Positions 31,899 through 41,122 of a stretch of DNA of 64,000 nt are shown in pieces. A program made the translations under genes and the position numbers. Location: assembly GCF_013433315.1 (NCBI RefSeq), contig NZ_WXVV01000019.1:62001-126000 (forward strand), given 5' to 3'. Origin of the DNA: Pseudomonas crudilactis. GTDB taxonomy: Bacteria; Pseudomonadota; Gammaproteobacteria; Pseudomonadales; Pseudomonadaceae. Under the pieces are notes generated by a model. That model was not told where the DNA came from and searched no databases. It was given only the letters and a program-made list of their open reading frames with translations. Position 1 is the stretch's first letter, and each line of letters opens with the position of its first letter.

Positions 31899-32576
31899 TC
31901 AGTCGTCGAAGTCTTCCCAGCCACCCATCTGTTTCCAGCGGTTGACGATGCCACAGAACAGCTCAGCGGTTTTCTCGGTGTCGTAACGCGCGGAGTGCGC
32001 TTCACGGCCGTCGAAATCGATGTCGGCAGCCTGGCAGGCTTTTGCCAGTACGGTTTGACCGTAGGCAAGACCGGCCAGCGTCGCGGTGTCGAAGCTGGAG
32101 AACGGGTGGAACGGGTTGCGCTTCATGTCCAGTCGCGCAACTGCGGCGTTGAGGAAGCCGAGGTCGAAGCTGCTGTTGTGGCCGACCAGAATCGCGCGCT
32201 TGCAGCCGTTGGCCTTCAGCGCTTTGCGGATGCCACGGAAAATGTCAGTCAACGCGGTTTCTTCGCTGACGGCCATGCGCAGCGGGTGATCGAGCTTGAT
32301 CCCGGTGAACTCCAGCGCTGCTGCTTCGATGTTGGCGCCTTCGAACGGCTCAACGCGGAAGAAGTAGGTGTGATCGGGGTAAACGAAACCCTTTTCATCC
32401 ATGGCGATGGTGGTCGCGGCAATCTCCAGCAACGCATCGGTGGCCGAGTTGAAGCCGCCGGTTTCTACGTCGACGACAACCGGCAGGTAGCCGCGAAAGC
32501 GTGCTGCCATCGGGTGACGGGAACCGCCGCCGCCACTTTGACCGTCCAGTTCGTCGTCGAAATGGTCTTCACTCAC
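31899..32576 (-). CDS. rnt: Ribonuclease T
   Basis: The 225-residue DEDD-family 3'-5' exoribonuclease matures tRNA and 23S rRNA ends. The acidic catalytic residues lie in VVVDVETGGFNS (about 34-45), HNSSFDLGFLNAA and HSARYDTEKTAELF. The start overlaps the pyrC stop (ATGA at 32573-32576), so it is cotranslated with pyrC. Confidence 0.95.
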   Translation of the reverse strand: MSEDHFDDELDGQSGGGGSRHPMAARFRGYLPVVVDVETGGFNSATDALLEIAATTIAMDEKGFVYPDHTYFFRVEPFEGANIEAAALEFTGIKLDHPLRMAVSEETALTDIFRGIRKALKANGCKRAILVGHNSSFDLGFLNAAVARLDMKRNPFHPFSSFDTATLAGLAYGQTVLAKACQAADIDFDGREAHSARYDTEKTAELFCGIVNRWKQMGGWEDFDD

Positions 32577-33619
32577 GCGTGTTCCTCCAGCAGGCGCCAG
32601 CGCAGTTTTTCACCGGCGCGCAGCGGGATAACGGTCAGCTCGCCAAACGGCAGGCTGGTCGGGGCGGTCCATTCTTCACGGACCAGGGTGATGCGATCGG
32701 TGTTTGCCGGCAGGCCGTAGAAACGCGGACCGTTGAGGCTGGCGAAGGCCTCGAGCTTGTCCAGCGCGTTACGCTGTTCAAAGGCTTCGGCGTACATCTC
32801 GATGGCGGCGTACGCGGTGTAGCAGCCGGCGCAGCCGCAGGCGGCTTCCTTGGCGTGCTGAGCGTGCGGTGCCGAATCGGTGCCGAGGAAGAACTTCGCG
32901 CTGCCACTGGTGGCGGCGTCGAGCAGGGCTTCCTGGTGCGTATTGCGCTTGAGGATCGGCAGGCAATAGAAGTGCGGCCGAATCCCACCCACCAGCATGT
33001 GGTTGCGGTTGTAGAGCAGGTGATGCGCGGTGATAGTTGCGCCGACGTTGGCCGAAGCCTCGTTGACGAACTGCACGGCGTCGGCAGTGGTGATGTGTTC
33101 AAACACCACTTTCAGGGTCGGGAAGCGCTCGACCACTCGACGCATGTGCTCATCGATGAAAATCTTTTCGCGGTCGAACACGTCGACGTCGCTACGGGTG
33201 ACTTCACCGTGGATCAACAGCGGCATGCCGACCTCTGCCATGGCTTCGATCGCCGGCAGAATCTTGTCGATGCTGGTCACGCCGGAATCGGAGTTGGTGG
33301 TCGCGCCGGCCGGGTACAGCTTGGCGGCATAGACAAAACCGCTGGCCTTGGCCTCACGAATTTCTTCGGGCTGGGTGCGGTCGGTGAGGTACAGCACCAT
33401 CAGCGGCTCAAAGCGACTGCCGGCCGGGCGAGCAGCGAGAATCCGCTGGCGATAGCCGTCGGCTTCAGCGGCGTTGCGCACCGGAGGTACCAGGTTGGGC
33501 ATGATGATGGCGCGGCCAAACGTGCGCGCAACATCGGCAACGGTATTGGTCAACACGGCACCATCGCGAAGATGAATGTGCCAGTCGTCGGGACGCAGCA
33601 GGGTCAGGCGGTCGGACAT
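32573..33619 (-). CDS. pyrC: Dihydroorotase
   Basis: The 348-residue zinc amidohydrolase closes carbamoyl-aspartate to dihydroorotate in pyrimidine synthesis. Metal ligands His14 and His16 (DDWHIHLRD), the carboxylated-lysine block VYAAKLYPAG (about 98-107), LLIHGE and GTDSAPH are visible. The length is that of the short PyrC type. It is the first gene of pyrC-rnt. Confidence 0.96.
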   Translation of the reverse strand: MSDRLTLLRPDDWHIHLRDGAVLTNTVADVARTFGRAIIMPNLVPPVRNAAEADGYRQRILAARPAGSRFEPLMVLYLTDRTQPEEIREAKASGFVYAAKLYPAGATTNSDSGVTSIDKILPAIEAMAEVGMPLLIHGEVTRSDVDVFDREKIFIDEHMRRVVERFPTLKVVFEHITTADAVQFVNEASANVGATITAHHLLYNRNHMLVGGIRPHFYCLPILKRNTHQEALLDAATSGSAKFFLGTDSAPHAQHAKEAACGCAGCYTAYAAIEMYAEAFEQRNALDKLEAFASLNGPRFYGLPANTDRITLVREEWTAPTSLPFGELTVIPLRAGEKLRWRLLEEHA

Positions 33620-33779
33620 GAGGGGATTCCAGGCGGGTCAAACTGAGGCGAATGCTACCGGAAAAGACTCTTGCAGGCACTCGCTATCAAGTTTTGCAGG
33701 AACCTTCCGATATCCCGTAGGTATGCCGTAAACATAGTGTGAATCGGTCTTTGTGTTTCAGAAGCCAATGGAGCCTCCC

Positions 33780-34691
33780 GTGCGCCAGCGTTATTTAGCC
33801 TTGCTCAGTGTGTTTGCCAGCCTTCCGGCGATGGCGCTCACGTACCAGACCCGTCTGGAGAACATTGAGTGGACGGTCGCCGGCGACAAGTTCGAATGTC
33901 GTCTGACCCAGCCGATCACTGATTTCGGCTCGGGCGAGTTCGTGCGCAAGGCCGGCGAACAGGCGATCTTCCGTCTGAATGCCTACAACGCCATGCTTGG
34001 CGGTGGTTCGGCGACGTTGCTCGCGGCGGCTGCACCTTGGCAGCCGGGTCGTGGTGACATCAATCTGGGCTCCGTGAGGCTCGGCAGTGGCAACGTGCTG
34101 TTCAGCAGCTCACAGTCGCAGGCCGGCGGTCTGATCAGTGGTTTGCTGGACGGTCGCAGCCCGGTTGTACGTCGCGCGTCTGGCGATGGCCGCGTGTCGG
34201 AAGTGCGTTTATTGCCGGTGAAATTCAGCAAGGCGTTTAACGACTATCAGACTTGTGTAGCGAAATTGCTGCCGCAGAATTTCGACCAGATCAAGCAGTC
34301 GCAGATCGGTTTCCCCGGCGAAGGCGTTGATCTGGACGCCGCCGCCAAGGCCAAGCTGCAAGTGATGCTCGAATTCATGAAGGCCGATCCGACGGTCAAT
34401 CACATCGAACTCGATGGCCACTCCGACAACAGCGGTAATCGCCTGACCAACCGTGAACTGTCGCGGCGCAGGGCGCTGGCAGTGGTCGACTTCTTCAAGG
34501 CCAATGGCATTCAGGAATCGCAGATCACCGTGCGTTTCCATGGTGAGCAATATCCGATCGTGCCAAACACCAATGCGGCCAATCGTGCGAAGAACCGTAG
34601 GGTCAATGTCAAACTGGCGCGCGTGGCGCCGGTCAGCCCAGCACCTGCGCCTCAAGCGAGCACGCCAGCCAGCACTGCAGCGACTTCCTGA
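33780..34691 (+). CDS. motY: MotY-like outer-membrane protein of the flagellar T-ring
   Basis: The 303-residue exported protein has a signal peptide ending ASLPAMA, then an N-terminal MotY-type domain (about 25-150, TRLENIEWTVAGDKFECRL) and a C-terminal OmpA peptidoglycan-binding domain (about 180-280, ELDGHSDNSGNRLTNRELSRRRA). In P. aeruginosa MotY supports stator function for swimming. The start is GTG at 33780 with GGAG seven bases upstream; ATG at 33768 would be four codons longer. The final 20 residues are Pro/Ala-rich. Confidence 0.85.
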   Translation: MRQRYLALLSVFASLPAMALTYQTRLENIEWTVAGDKFECRLTQPITDFGSGEFVRKAGEQAIFRLNAYNAMLGGGSATLLAAAAPWQPGRGDINLGSVRLGSGNVLFSSSQSQAGGLISGLLDGRSPVVRRASGDGRVSEVRLLPVKFSKAFNDYQTCVAKLLPQNFDQIKQSQIGFPGEGVDLDAAAKAKLQVMLEFMKADPTVNHIELDGHSDNSGNRLTNRELSRRRALAVVDFFKANGIQESQITVRFHGEQYPIVPNTNAANRAKNRRVNVKLARVAPVSPAPAPQASTPASTAATS

Positions 34692-34724
34692 CCCGCCGGT
34701 CATCGTCGCGCTCTCGACAGATTC

Positions 34725-34761
34725 TGTCGCTTTGTCGTCTTAAGCTGTCGCGCCTCTGTAA
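34725..34761 (+). promoter_or_regulatory. Tandem ArgR operator of argG
   Basis: Two TGTCGC half-sites start at 34725 and 34746, exactly 21 bases (two helical turns) apart. The second is followed by N8-AA as in the Pseudomonas ArgR consensus. They lie 60-95 bases before the argG start and suit arginine-dependent repression. Confidence 0.72.
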
Positions 34762-34820
34762 ATTATCGCGTTTGAGCGGTAGACTCCTCGGCTTTCCGTA
34801 GAACCCCGTGGAGTGATGGC

Positions 34821-36038
<1,218 letters not shown>

Positions 36039-36064
36039 GATTTTTCAGACTGACGCGCAATGAA

Positions 36065-36104
36065 AGGGCGGCCTTGTCTTCGAGACAAGGCCGCCCTTTT
36101 TTTA
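36065..36104 (+). terminator. Terminator of argG
   Basis: A 14-base-pair stem (GGGCGGCCTTGTCT with its complement) closes a TCG loop and is followed by TTTTTTT. It is a strong rho-independent terminator. Confidence 0.93.
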
Positions 36105-36170
36105 ATTCTTTGTCAGTTTGTTGTCGAGTGATGCCAGTGCCTGGCTGCATGTGCGGCAAGGACAGACTGT

Positions 36171-36917
36171 TCAATTTCGACCCAGCAGCATCACCGTTTG
36201 TGAGCACAGGTTGTAAACGATGCAAAGCGTTGTGCTCGTACCTTTCTTTGCGTGTTTGATCTGCAGAAGTGCATTTTTAGTCAGTGAAGCGTCCGACACA
36301 TGATTGGAAAGAAATACGATGACCCGATCGGTGTTTTTGTCGGAGTTTCGGATTTTTTCCAGAATCGTGGCGAACTCTCTCGACGCCCCAATATTGCGAG
36401 CATCAACAATATGAAGATTACTGATGGATGCGGGTAAGCGAATATTGTGTTGAACAGTAAGGTTTTGGTTAGTACCGACGCGCGGCGGAGGATCGGGGGC
36501 GTTATGGATTTTGCACGAATCCTTGCACAGTGCAGTCGCGTTCTCGCAGGGCACGATATAGCTTGATATTTCAAACGTATCGAGTGTGCCTGGTTCTTGC
36601 GCTAACGTGTTTCGTTTGTTGTCATGATCATTGCTGTCCATTGCTTTTAAAAAACTCTCGTCTTTACCGAAGTCGGAAGGCGAATAGAGGGAACGGTAGT
36701 TGAAGTTGAGAGTTATAAAAAAAAGAAATAACAAGTAAAACGGAAAGCTGATCAAAAACCACACGTATACGGCCCGGTCCTCATTGTTGAGGAATGGTAA
36801 AGAAATAGCGGCCGAGGCCTCGGAGAGTCCAGCGAATATTGCGATGACTGTCATTGGATTATTGATCTTGTTTTTTATCCTTAACATGGTCTTGTTCTTC
36901 TGTTTTGGTTTTCTCAT
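36171..36917 (-). CDS. Hypothetical protein with two membrane helices and a C-terminal soluble domain
   Basis: The product has up to 248 residues, a basic N-terminus, two hydrophobic helices (about 22-45 and 50-70) and then a soluble region of about 170 residues with several cysteines (CENATALCKDSC) and an alternating helix/strand pattern (LHIVDARNIGASREFATILEKI, DRVIVFLSNH) that could be a small alpha/beta domain. I recognise no family. Starts at 36917, 36887 or 36854 are all possible; none has a strong ribosome-binding site. The base composition is clearly more AT-rich than the flanking genes, which points to acquisition. Confidence 0.55.
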   Translation of the reverse strand: MRKPKQKNKTMLRIKNKINNPMTVIAIFAGLSEASAAISLPFLNNEDRAVYVWFLISFPFYLLFLFFITLNFNYRSLYSPSDFGKDESFLKAMDSNDHDNKRNTLAQEPGTLDTFEISSYIVPCENATALCKDSCKIHNAPDPPPRVGTNQNLTVQHNIRLPASISNLHIVDARNIGASREFATILEKIRNSDKNTDRVIVFLSNHVSDASLTKNALLQIKHAKKGTSTTLCIVYNLCSQTVMLLGRN

Positions 36918-37327
36918 TTGATAGGGTCGTTTTGTTTGGTTGTTAGTAAAGTGGTTGATTGGAGTTTGTATTTATAGCAAAAAGTATTTGTCTGGAAGTA
37001 AATATCTTGTTTCAGTGTTTATGGACTAGTGGGGCGAGTATTGATCCGGTCCGTACGCTTGTCATGCGGTTGCGATGGGCTTTGGTAGGCTTTTCGGTCT
37101 TTGCAGGCGCACGCAGTTACAAAGCAGCAACGCACAGGCTGCGCAGTATCTAAAGCGGTATGTCGTCGGATTTTTAGGAGGACAGTGATTTTTTGTAGGA
37201 ATTATCCTCAATCATTGTAGGGGATGTCCTTCGATGCGAGTCCATGAAAGGCTTGGCATACTAAGGAGCAAGTGACTGGGCTATTGTGCGTGTTCTAAAA
37301 ACTCGAACAGCGAAACTGGACTTGCCC
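36918..37327. promoter_or_regulatory. AT-rich regulatory region upstream of the BvgA-like regulator
   Basis: These 410 bases contain no supported gene of ordinary length. At 37194-37230 are two direct copies of TGTAGGRRWTRTCCT-like inverted repeats 22 bases apart. At 37272 there is a possible nine-codon leader peptide with the strong ribosome-binding site AAGGAG. Confidence 0.55.
37194..37230. promoter_or_regulatory. Tandem inverted-repeat operator candidate
   Basis: TGTAGGAATTATCCT (37194-37208) and TGTAGGGGATGTCCT (37216-37230) are two similar 15-base sites, each with AGG/CCT dyad symmetry, spaced two helical turns apart. A third degenerate TTAGGAGGAC lies 21 bases upstream (37174). The placement upstream of the response-regulator gene suggests autoregulation or another activator. 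Confidence 0.55.
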
Positions 37328-37954
37328 ATGAATAAAGTGCTGATCGTGGATGACCACCCCGTCATTCGTCTCGCGGTACGTATGCTGATGGAACGTCATG
37401 GCTACGAAGTCATTGCAGAAACTGATAATGGTGTAGATGCACTACAACTTGCTCGTGATCAAATGCCGGATATAGTCATTCTGGATATTGGAATACCGAA
37501 ACTTGATGGGCTTGAGGTTATTGCGCGCCTGACGTCGACAACCATGCCTATTAAAGTCCTGGTATTGACTTCCCAGGCCCCAGGGCACTTTTCGATGCGC
37601 TGCATGCAATCAGGGGCGGCGGGTTATGTCTGTAAACAGCAGGATCTCACCGAGTTGTTGAGTGCGATAAAGGCGGTTTTATCCGGATACAGTTACTTTC
37701 CCAATCAGGCACTCCACACAGTGCGGACCAGTTTGGGCAACGCCAGTGAAGCCGATATGGTGGATCGCCTTTCCGGTCGCGAAATGATGGTGTTGCAGCA
37801 GTTGGCGCGGGGCAAGACGAACAAGGAAATCGCCGATGGCATGTTCCTGAGCAACAAGACCGTGAGCACTTACAAGACCCGCTTGTTGCTGAAACTCAAT
37901 GCGCGCTCTTTGGTAGATCTGATCGAGTTGGCTCAGCGCAATGGGCTCGTCTGA
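37328..37954 (+). CDS. BvgA/EvgA-like response regulator (NarL/LuxR family), orphan
   Basis: The 208-residue regulator has a receiver domain with Asp53 (VILDIGIPKLD) and Lys near 103 (GYVCKQQD), and a C-terminal LuxR-type helix-turn-helix (LSGREMMVLQQLARGKTNKEIADGMFLSNKTVSTYKTRLLLKL, about 146-188). There is no adjacent sensor kinase. The start at 37328 opens directly into the receiver; an in-frame GTG 14 codons upstream is less likely. The closest architectures are BvgA, EvgA and RocA-type regulators that control adhesion and surface traits. Confidence 0.88.
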   Translation: MNKVLIVDDHPVIRLAVRMLMERHGYEVIAETDNGVDALQLARDQMPDIVILDIGIPKLDGLEVIARLTSTTMPIKVLVLTSQAPGHFSMRCMQSGAAGYVCKQQDLTELLSAIKAVLSGYSYFPNQALHTVRTSLGNASEADMVDRLSGREMMVLQQLARGKTNKEIADGMFLSNKTVSTYKTRLLLKLNARSLVDLIELAQRNGLV

Positions 37955-38013
37955 ATCTTTCAGTCGCTGACGGGGTCATGGGCCGATCGAATTCAGTGAG
38001 TCGCAGAAAGTAA

Positions 38014-38040
38014 AAAGCCTCCGGTTCGGGAGGCTTTCAA
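38014..38040. terminator. Bidirectional terminator after the response regulator
   Basis: A stem AAAGCCTCC / GGAGGCTTT with loop GGTTCG is flanked by A and T runs. It serves the regulator gene on the plus strand and the small gene at 38044 on the minus strand. Confidence 0.85.
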
Positions 38041-38043
38041 GGT

Positions 38044-38217
38044 TCATAGATCAAAATCGTAATCGGCCAACTGCTTTAGCAGTCGGCGCTCCTCAAGCAG
38101 GTTGTCGATAGTGCGGCGCTTGCTCAGATTGGTCTTGGCAACTTCAACCGCCGGTTCGGCGTCATCTGCCTCCGTGGTGTCGTCATCCAGCTCCAGTTCC
38201 TCTTTGTCAGTACTCAT
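38044..38217 (-). CDS. PA3496-family small acidic protein
   Basis: The 57-residue product begins MSTDKEELELDDDTTEADDA and ends LLKQLADYDFDL. The N-terminal half is very acidic and the C-terminal half basic and helical (NLSKRRTIDNLLEERRLLKQL). A GGGAG ribosome-binding site lies seven bases before the ATG. Position next to nth and length match the P. aeruginosa PA3496 family, annotated as a putative envelope-integrity protein; the role is not established. Confidence 0.82.
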   Translation of the reverse strand: MSTDKEELELDDDTTEADDAEPAVEVAKTNLSKRRTIDNLLEERRLLKQLADYDFDL

Positions 38218-38323
38218 AAATCACTCCCACACTAAGACTGCCTTTGGCGCTCCTTATATCGACATTCCCGCGGCGGGTAAAAAAGATTTTTTCAATCGAC
38301 CATTCAATAATTCCAATAGCCGG

Positions 38324-38962
38324 TCAATCGTCCGATGTTTTGTGTTTGTACTCGCACAGGTCTTCAATTCGGCAGCTACCGCACCGCGGCTTGCGGGCCA
38401 GGCACACATAGCGCCCATGGAGAATCAGCCAGTGATGAGAGTCGAGCAGAAATTGTCTGGGTACAAACTTCATCAGCTTGTTTTCCACTTCGACCACGTT
38501 CTTGCCGGGAGCGATGCCGGTCCGGTTGCTGACGCGGAAGATGTGCGTGTCGACGGCCATGGTCAACTGGCGAAAGGCTGTATTGAGTACCACATTGGCA
38601 GTTTTGCGACCGACGCCAGGCAAGGCCTCAAGCTCTTCACGCGTTTGTGGCACTGCACCGCCGTGACGTTCGACCAGCAAGCGGCAGGTCTCGATGACGT
38701 TCTTGGCCTTGCTGTTGTAGAGGCCGATGGTCTTGATGTACTCGGACAGCCCTTCGACGCCCAGCGCATGGATCGCTGAAGGCGTGTTGGCGACCGGAAA
38801 CAGCTTCGCTGTCGCTTTGTTGACACCGACGTCGGTCGATTGCGCTGAAAGAATCACCGCAATCAGCAGTTCGAAAGGCGAGGTATAGGCCAGTTCGGTT
38901 TTCGGCTCGGGGTTGTCCTCGTGCAGTCGACGAAAAATCTCAAGACGTTTTGCGGCATTCAT
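38324..38962 (-). CDS. nth: Endonuclease III
   Basis: The 212-residue base-excision repair glycosylase/AP lyase removes oxidised pyrimidines. It shows the helix-hairpin-helix LPGVGRKTANVVLN (catalytic Lys near 120), the catalytic Asp region TMAVDTHIFRVSNR, and a [4Fe-4S] cluster CLARKPRCGSCRIEDLC (C-x6-C-x2-C-x5-C). The start at 38962 overlaps the rnfE stop by four bases, so it is the last gene of the rnf operon, as in P. aeruginosa and E. coli. Confidence 0.96.
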   Translation of the reverse strand: MNAAKRLEIFRRLHEDNPEPKTELAYTSPFELLIAVILSAQSTDVGVNKATAKLFPVANTPSAIHALGVEGLSEYIKTIGLYNSKAKNVIETCRLLVERHGGAVPQTREELEALPGVGRKTANVVLNTAFRQLTMAVDTHIFRVSNRTGIAPGKNVVEVENKLMKFVPRQFLLDSHHWLILHGRYVCLARKPRCGSCRIEDLCEYKHKTSDD

Positions 38963-39540
38963 GGGCGATGCGTTTCCTTGAAAATAGAGTTCGAACCGGT
39001 CCACGCCTGACGAGCTGCGAGCAGCAACCCCAACAAAATCAAAGCGCCGGGAACCAGGGCTGCCAAATGCAGCCCGTCACTGAAAAAGACCAGACCTTGC
39101 CAGTGTTCAAACAGGCCTTGCCCGAGGGTTCCCCGGCCCGCGAGTTCTCGTAGCCCGGCAAGTATCAGCATCAAAACGCCAAGTCCGGCGCCGAGTCTGA
39201 GGCGCTCGGTCAGCGTCTGGCGGAAAAATCCATGGTGCTCCAGCACCATGCACTGCAGCCCGATCAGGCCAGCGTATAGACCAAACGCCTGGTGCCATGG
39301 CAAGAACCAGCGTTGCACGAAGATCTCTGCACAACTGGTCAACGTGGCCGCGAGCAACAAACTCGCCAGCAATGTACTTGCCCTCGAGACGTGCCCTCGC
39401 AACGGTGCCATGCAAAAGCCATATGCACCGGCCACAGTGATGAACATCAAAGCGGCTACCAGCGCACCCGCCAGTGAGCTGGTTGTGCCCAGCAGGATTA
39501 CCAGCGTCAATGAGTGCGACAGGTTTGCCATCCGCTTCAT
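38959..39540 (-). CDS. rnfE: RnfE/RsxE-like membrane subunit, divergent
   Basis: The 193-residue membrane protein has about six helices. It is homologous to RsxE in its second half (LRELAGRGTLGQG..., LVPGALILLGLLLAA) but about 40 residues shorter. The canonical LGLCP segment in the first helix reads LLGTTSS, so that cysteine is gone. The second conserved position is kept as Cys97 (GLQC). In Rnf/NQR these cysteines hold a membrane Fe-S centre. The start overlaps the rnfG stop and the stop overlaps nth. Confidence 0.82.
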   Translation of the reverse strand: MKRMANLSHSLTLVILLGTTSSLAGALVAALMFITVAGAYGFCMAPLRGHVSRASTLLASLLLAATLTSCAEIFVQRWFLPWHQAFGLYAGLIGLQCMVLEHHGFFRQTLTERLRLGAGLGVLMLILAGLRELAGRGTLGQGLFEHWQGLVFFSDGLHLAALVPGALILLGLLLAARQAWTGSNSIFKETHRP

Positions 39541-40142
39541 GGTTCGCTCCCCAGCAACGCCGTCCGATGGGCATCGAAGTAGCGCAACGCGTCATGGATC
39601 GCGTTGATCGCCGCGCGGGACGTAATCGTCGCCCCGGCTATCTGATCGAATTGGCCTTGATCCTTTTTCAGAGCCCAACCGGTATCCGTCGGCTCATTAC
39701 TGGATTTGCCGGTGAATGCCCCAAGCCAGGCATTCGGCCAGTCACCCAGATGTCCGCCGAGCGCTGGTGTTTCATTTTGCTTGAGGGGCTTTACACCCAG
39801 CAGTCTTCCCTGGGCATCAATGGCGATCAGTAACTCGACAGTACCCGTATAACCTTGGGACTGGCTACGCAGCAACACAGCTACCGGTTGCCCAGCCTGG
39901 GTCGCGCGATAGCCACCGGTCAGCGTGCTATGGGGCAAGGCAATATCCGCCAATGGCAGCGGCTGCTCCAGCGGTTGATTGTCGTAACTATTGATTGCGA
40001 GCACATCGAGCAGTTTGTCGCTGTCGATCAGGCGTTGCTCGGCGGCAATCTGCGGGGCATTGCTGCGTTGTACCAGATACGTCGTACCGGTGCCGACAAT
40101 GGTCAGCAGCAGCAGGGTGAGTGTACTCGTCAATCGGTTCAT
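39537..40142 (-). CDS. rnfG: RnfG/RsxG, covalent-FMN subunit
   Basis: The 201-residue protein has one N-terminal membrane helix (about 5-23) and a periplasmic FMN-binding domain. The flavinylation motif is AGATITSRA, with Thr172 as the expected FMN attachment site, and LGGHLGDWP upstream of it. This subunit therefore looks functional. An apo-FMN transferase (ApbE) gene is not in the window. The start at 40142 is chosen by the membrane helix; longer open frame upstream lies in rnfD. Confidence 0.88.
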   Translation of the reverse strand: MNRLTSTLTLLLLTIVGTGTTYLVQRSNAPQIAAEQRLIDSDKLLDVLAINSYDNQPLEQPLPLADIALPHSTLTGGYRATQAGQPVAVLLRSQSQGYTGTVELLIAIDAQGRLLGVKPLKQNETPALGGHLGDWPNAWLGAFTGKSSNEPTDTGWALKKDQGQFDQIAGATITSRAAINAIHDALRYFDAHRTALLGSEP

Positions 40143-41122
40143 GGCGTCGTCCGTGCTTGCCGGCTCACGGCAAAACGTTCCAGTGCCGGTACGCAGAGAT
40201 TCATCAGCAATACCGCAAACGCAACACCGTCCGGGTACCCACCCCACGTACGAATCAGATAAGTCAGCAAACCGACGCCAACACCGAAAAGCAGCCGGGC
40301 GAGCGCGCTTCTGGCGCCGGACACTGGTTCAGTGATGATGAAAAATGCGCCGAGCATGGTTGCGCCGCTCAGCAGGTGAAACACTGGCGAGCCGTGAGAG
40401 TCGGAGCCTGAGCCATTCCAGCACAGCAGACTGACCACCAACAGGCTGGCGAGCATACCGACCGGCGCGTGCCAGCCGAACACTCGCCGTTGCAGCAAAA
40501 ACAGCCCGCCAACCAGAAACGCCAGATTCGCCCATTCCACGCCATGTCCGCCGAATTGGCCGAAGGCCGGGTTGGCGGCGAAGAGTTCATCGATGGTCAG
40601 GCTTTTGTTGATGCGCAGGGTGTCCAGCGCCGTGGCCTGCACCCAGGCATCCGGGGCCTGCCGTGGGTTGAATACCTGCTGGACGGCGTCGAGCAGATTC
40701 ATTCCGTGAGCAGGCCATTGCGTCATCGGCTGCGAGAACATCACGATCGCCAGGGCAAAACCGAGCATGGCCGGGTTGAACGGATTTTTGCCTACGCCGC
40801 CGTACAGGTGTTTGCCAAACAGCAGGCCCGAAGCGATCGCGACCACTGTCAGCCACCAAGGGCAATATGGCGGCAAGGCTGCGGCAAGCAGCGTTGCACT
40901 GACCAGCGCGCTGCCGTCGCTCAGGGTGAGCCGCAACGGTTGCCGGCGCAGGCGGGTGATACCGGCCTCGACCACCAACGCAGTACTGGCGGACAGGATC
41001 AGATTGATCAACAAGCCCCAACCGTAAAACCAGAACAGCGCCAGCAGCCCCGGCAACGTCGCCAGCAGTACCAGCTTCATCGCCTGTTGCAGGCGATCGT
41101 CCGGCGCCTCAAGGGGCGACAT
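40139..41122 (-). CDS. rnfD: RnfD/RsxD, membrane FMN subunit
   Basis: The 327-residue NqrB/RnfD-family protein has about nine helices. It retains FGKHLYGGVGKNPFNPAMLGFA (about 102-123), a flavinylation-like ATALDTL segment (Thr164) and SGATMLGAFFIITEPVSG (about 252-269). The start at 41122 lies inside the end of rnfB (14-base overlap). It is one of the better-preserved subunits of this operon. Confidence 0.88.
   Translation of the reverse strand: MSPLEAPDDRLQQAMKLVLLATLPGLLALFWFYGWGLLINLILSASTALVVEAGITRLRRQPLRLTLSDGSALVSATLLAAALPPYCPWWLTVVAIASGLLFGKHLYGGVGKNPFNPAMLGFALAIVMFSQPMTQWPAHGMNLLDAVQQVFNPRQAPDAWVQATALDTLRINKSLTIDELFAANPAFGQFGGHGVEWANLAFLVGGLFLLQRRVFGWHAPVGMLASLLVVSLLCWNGSGSDSHGSPVFHLLSGATMLGAFFIITEPVSGARSALARLLFGVGVGLLTYLIRTWGGYPDGVAFAVLLMNLCVPALERFAVSRQARTTP

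Noticed and set aside
36959..37153. 64-codon plus-strand frame in the AT-rich gap
   Set aside because: No ribosome-binding site and no plausible signal or domain; probably chance.
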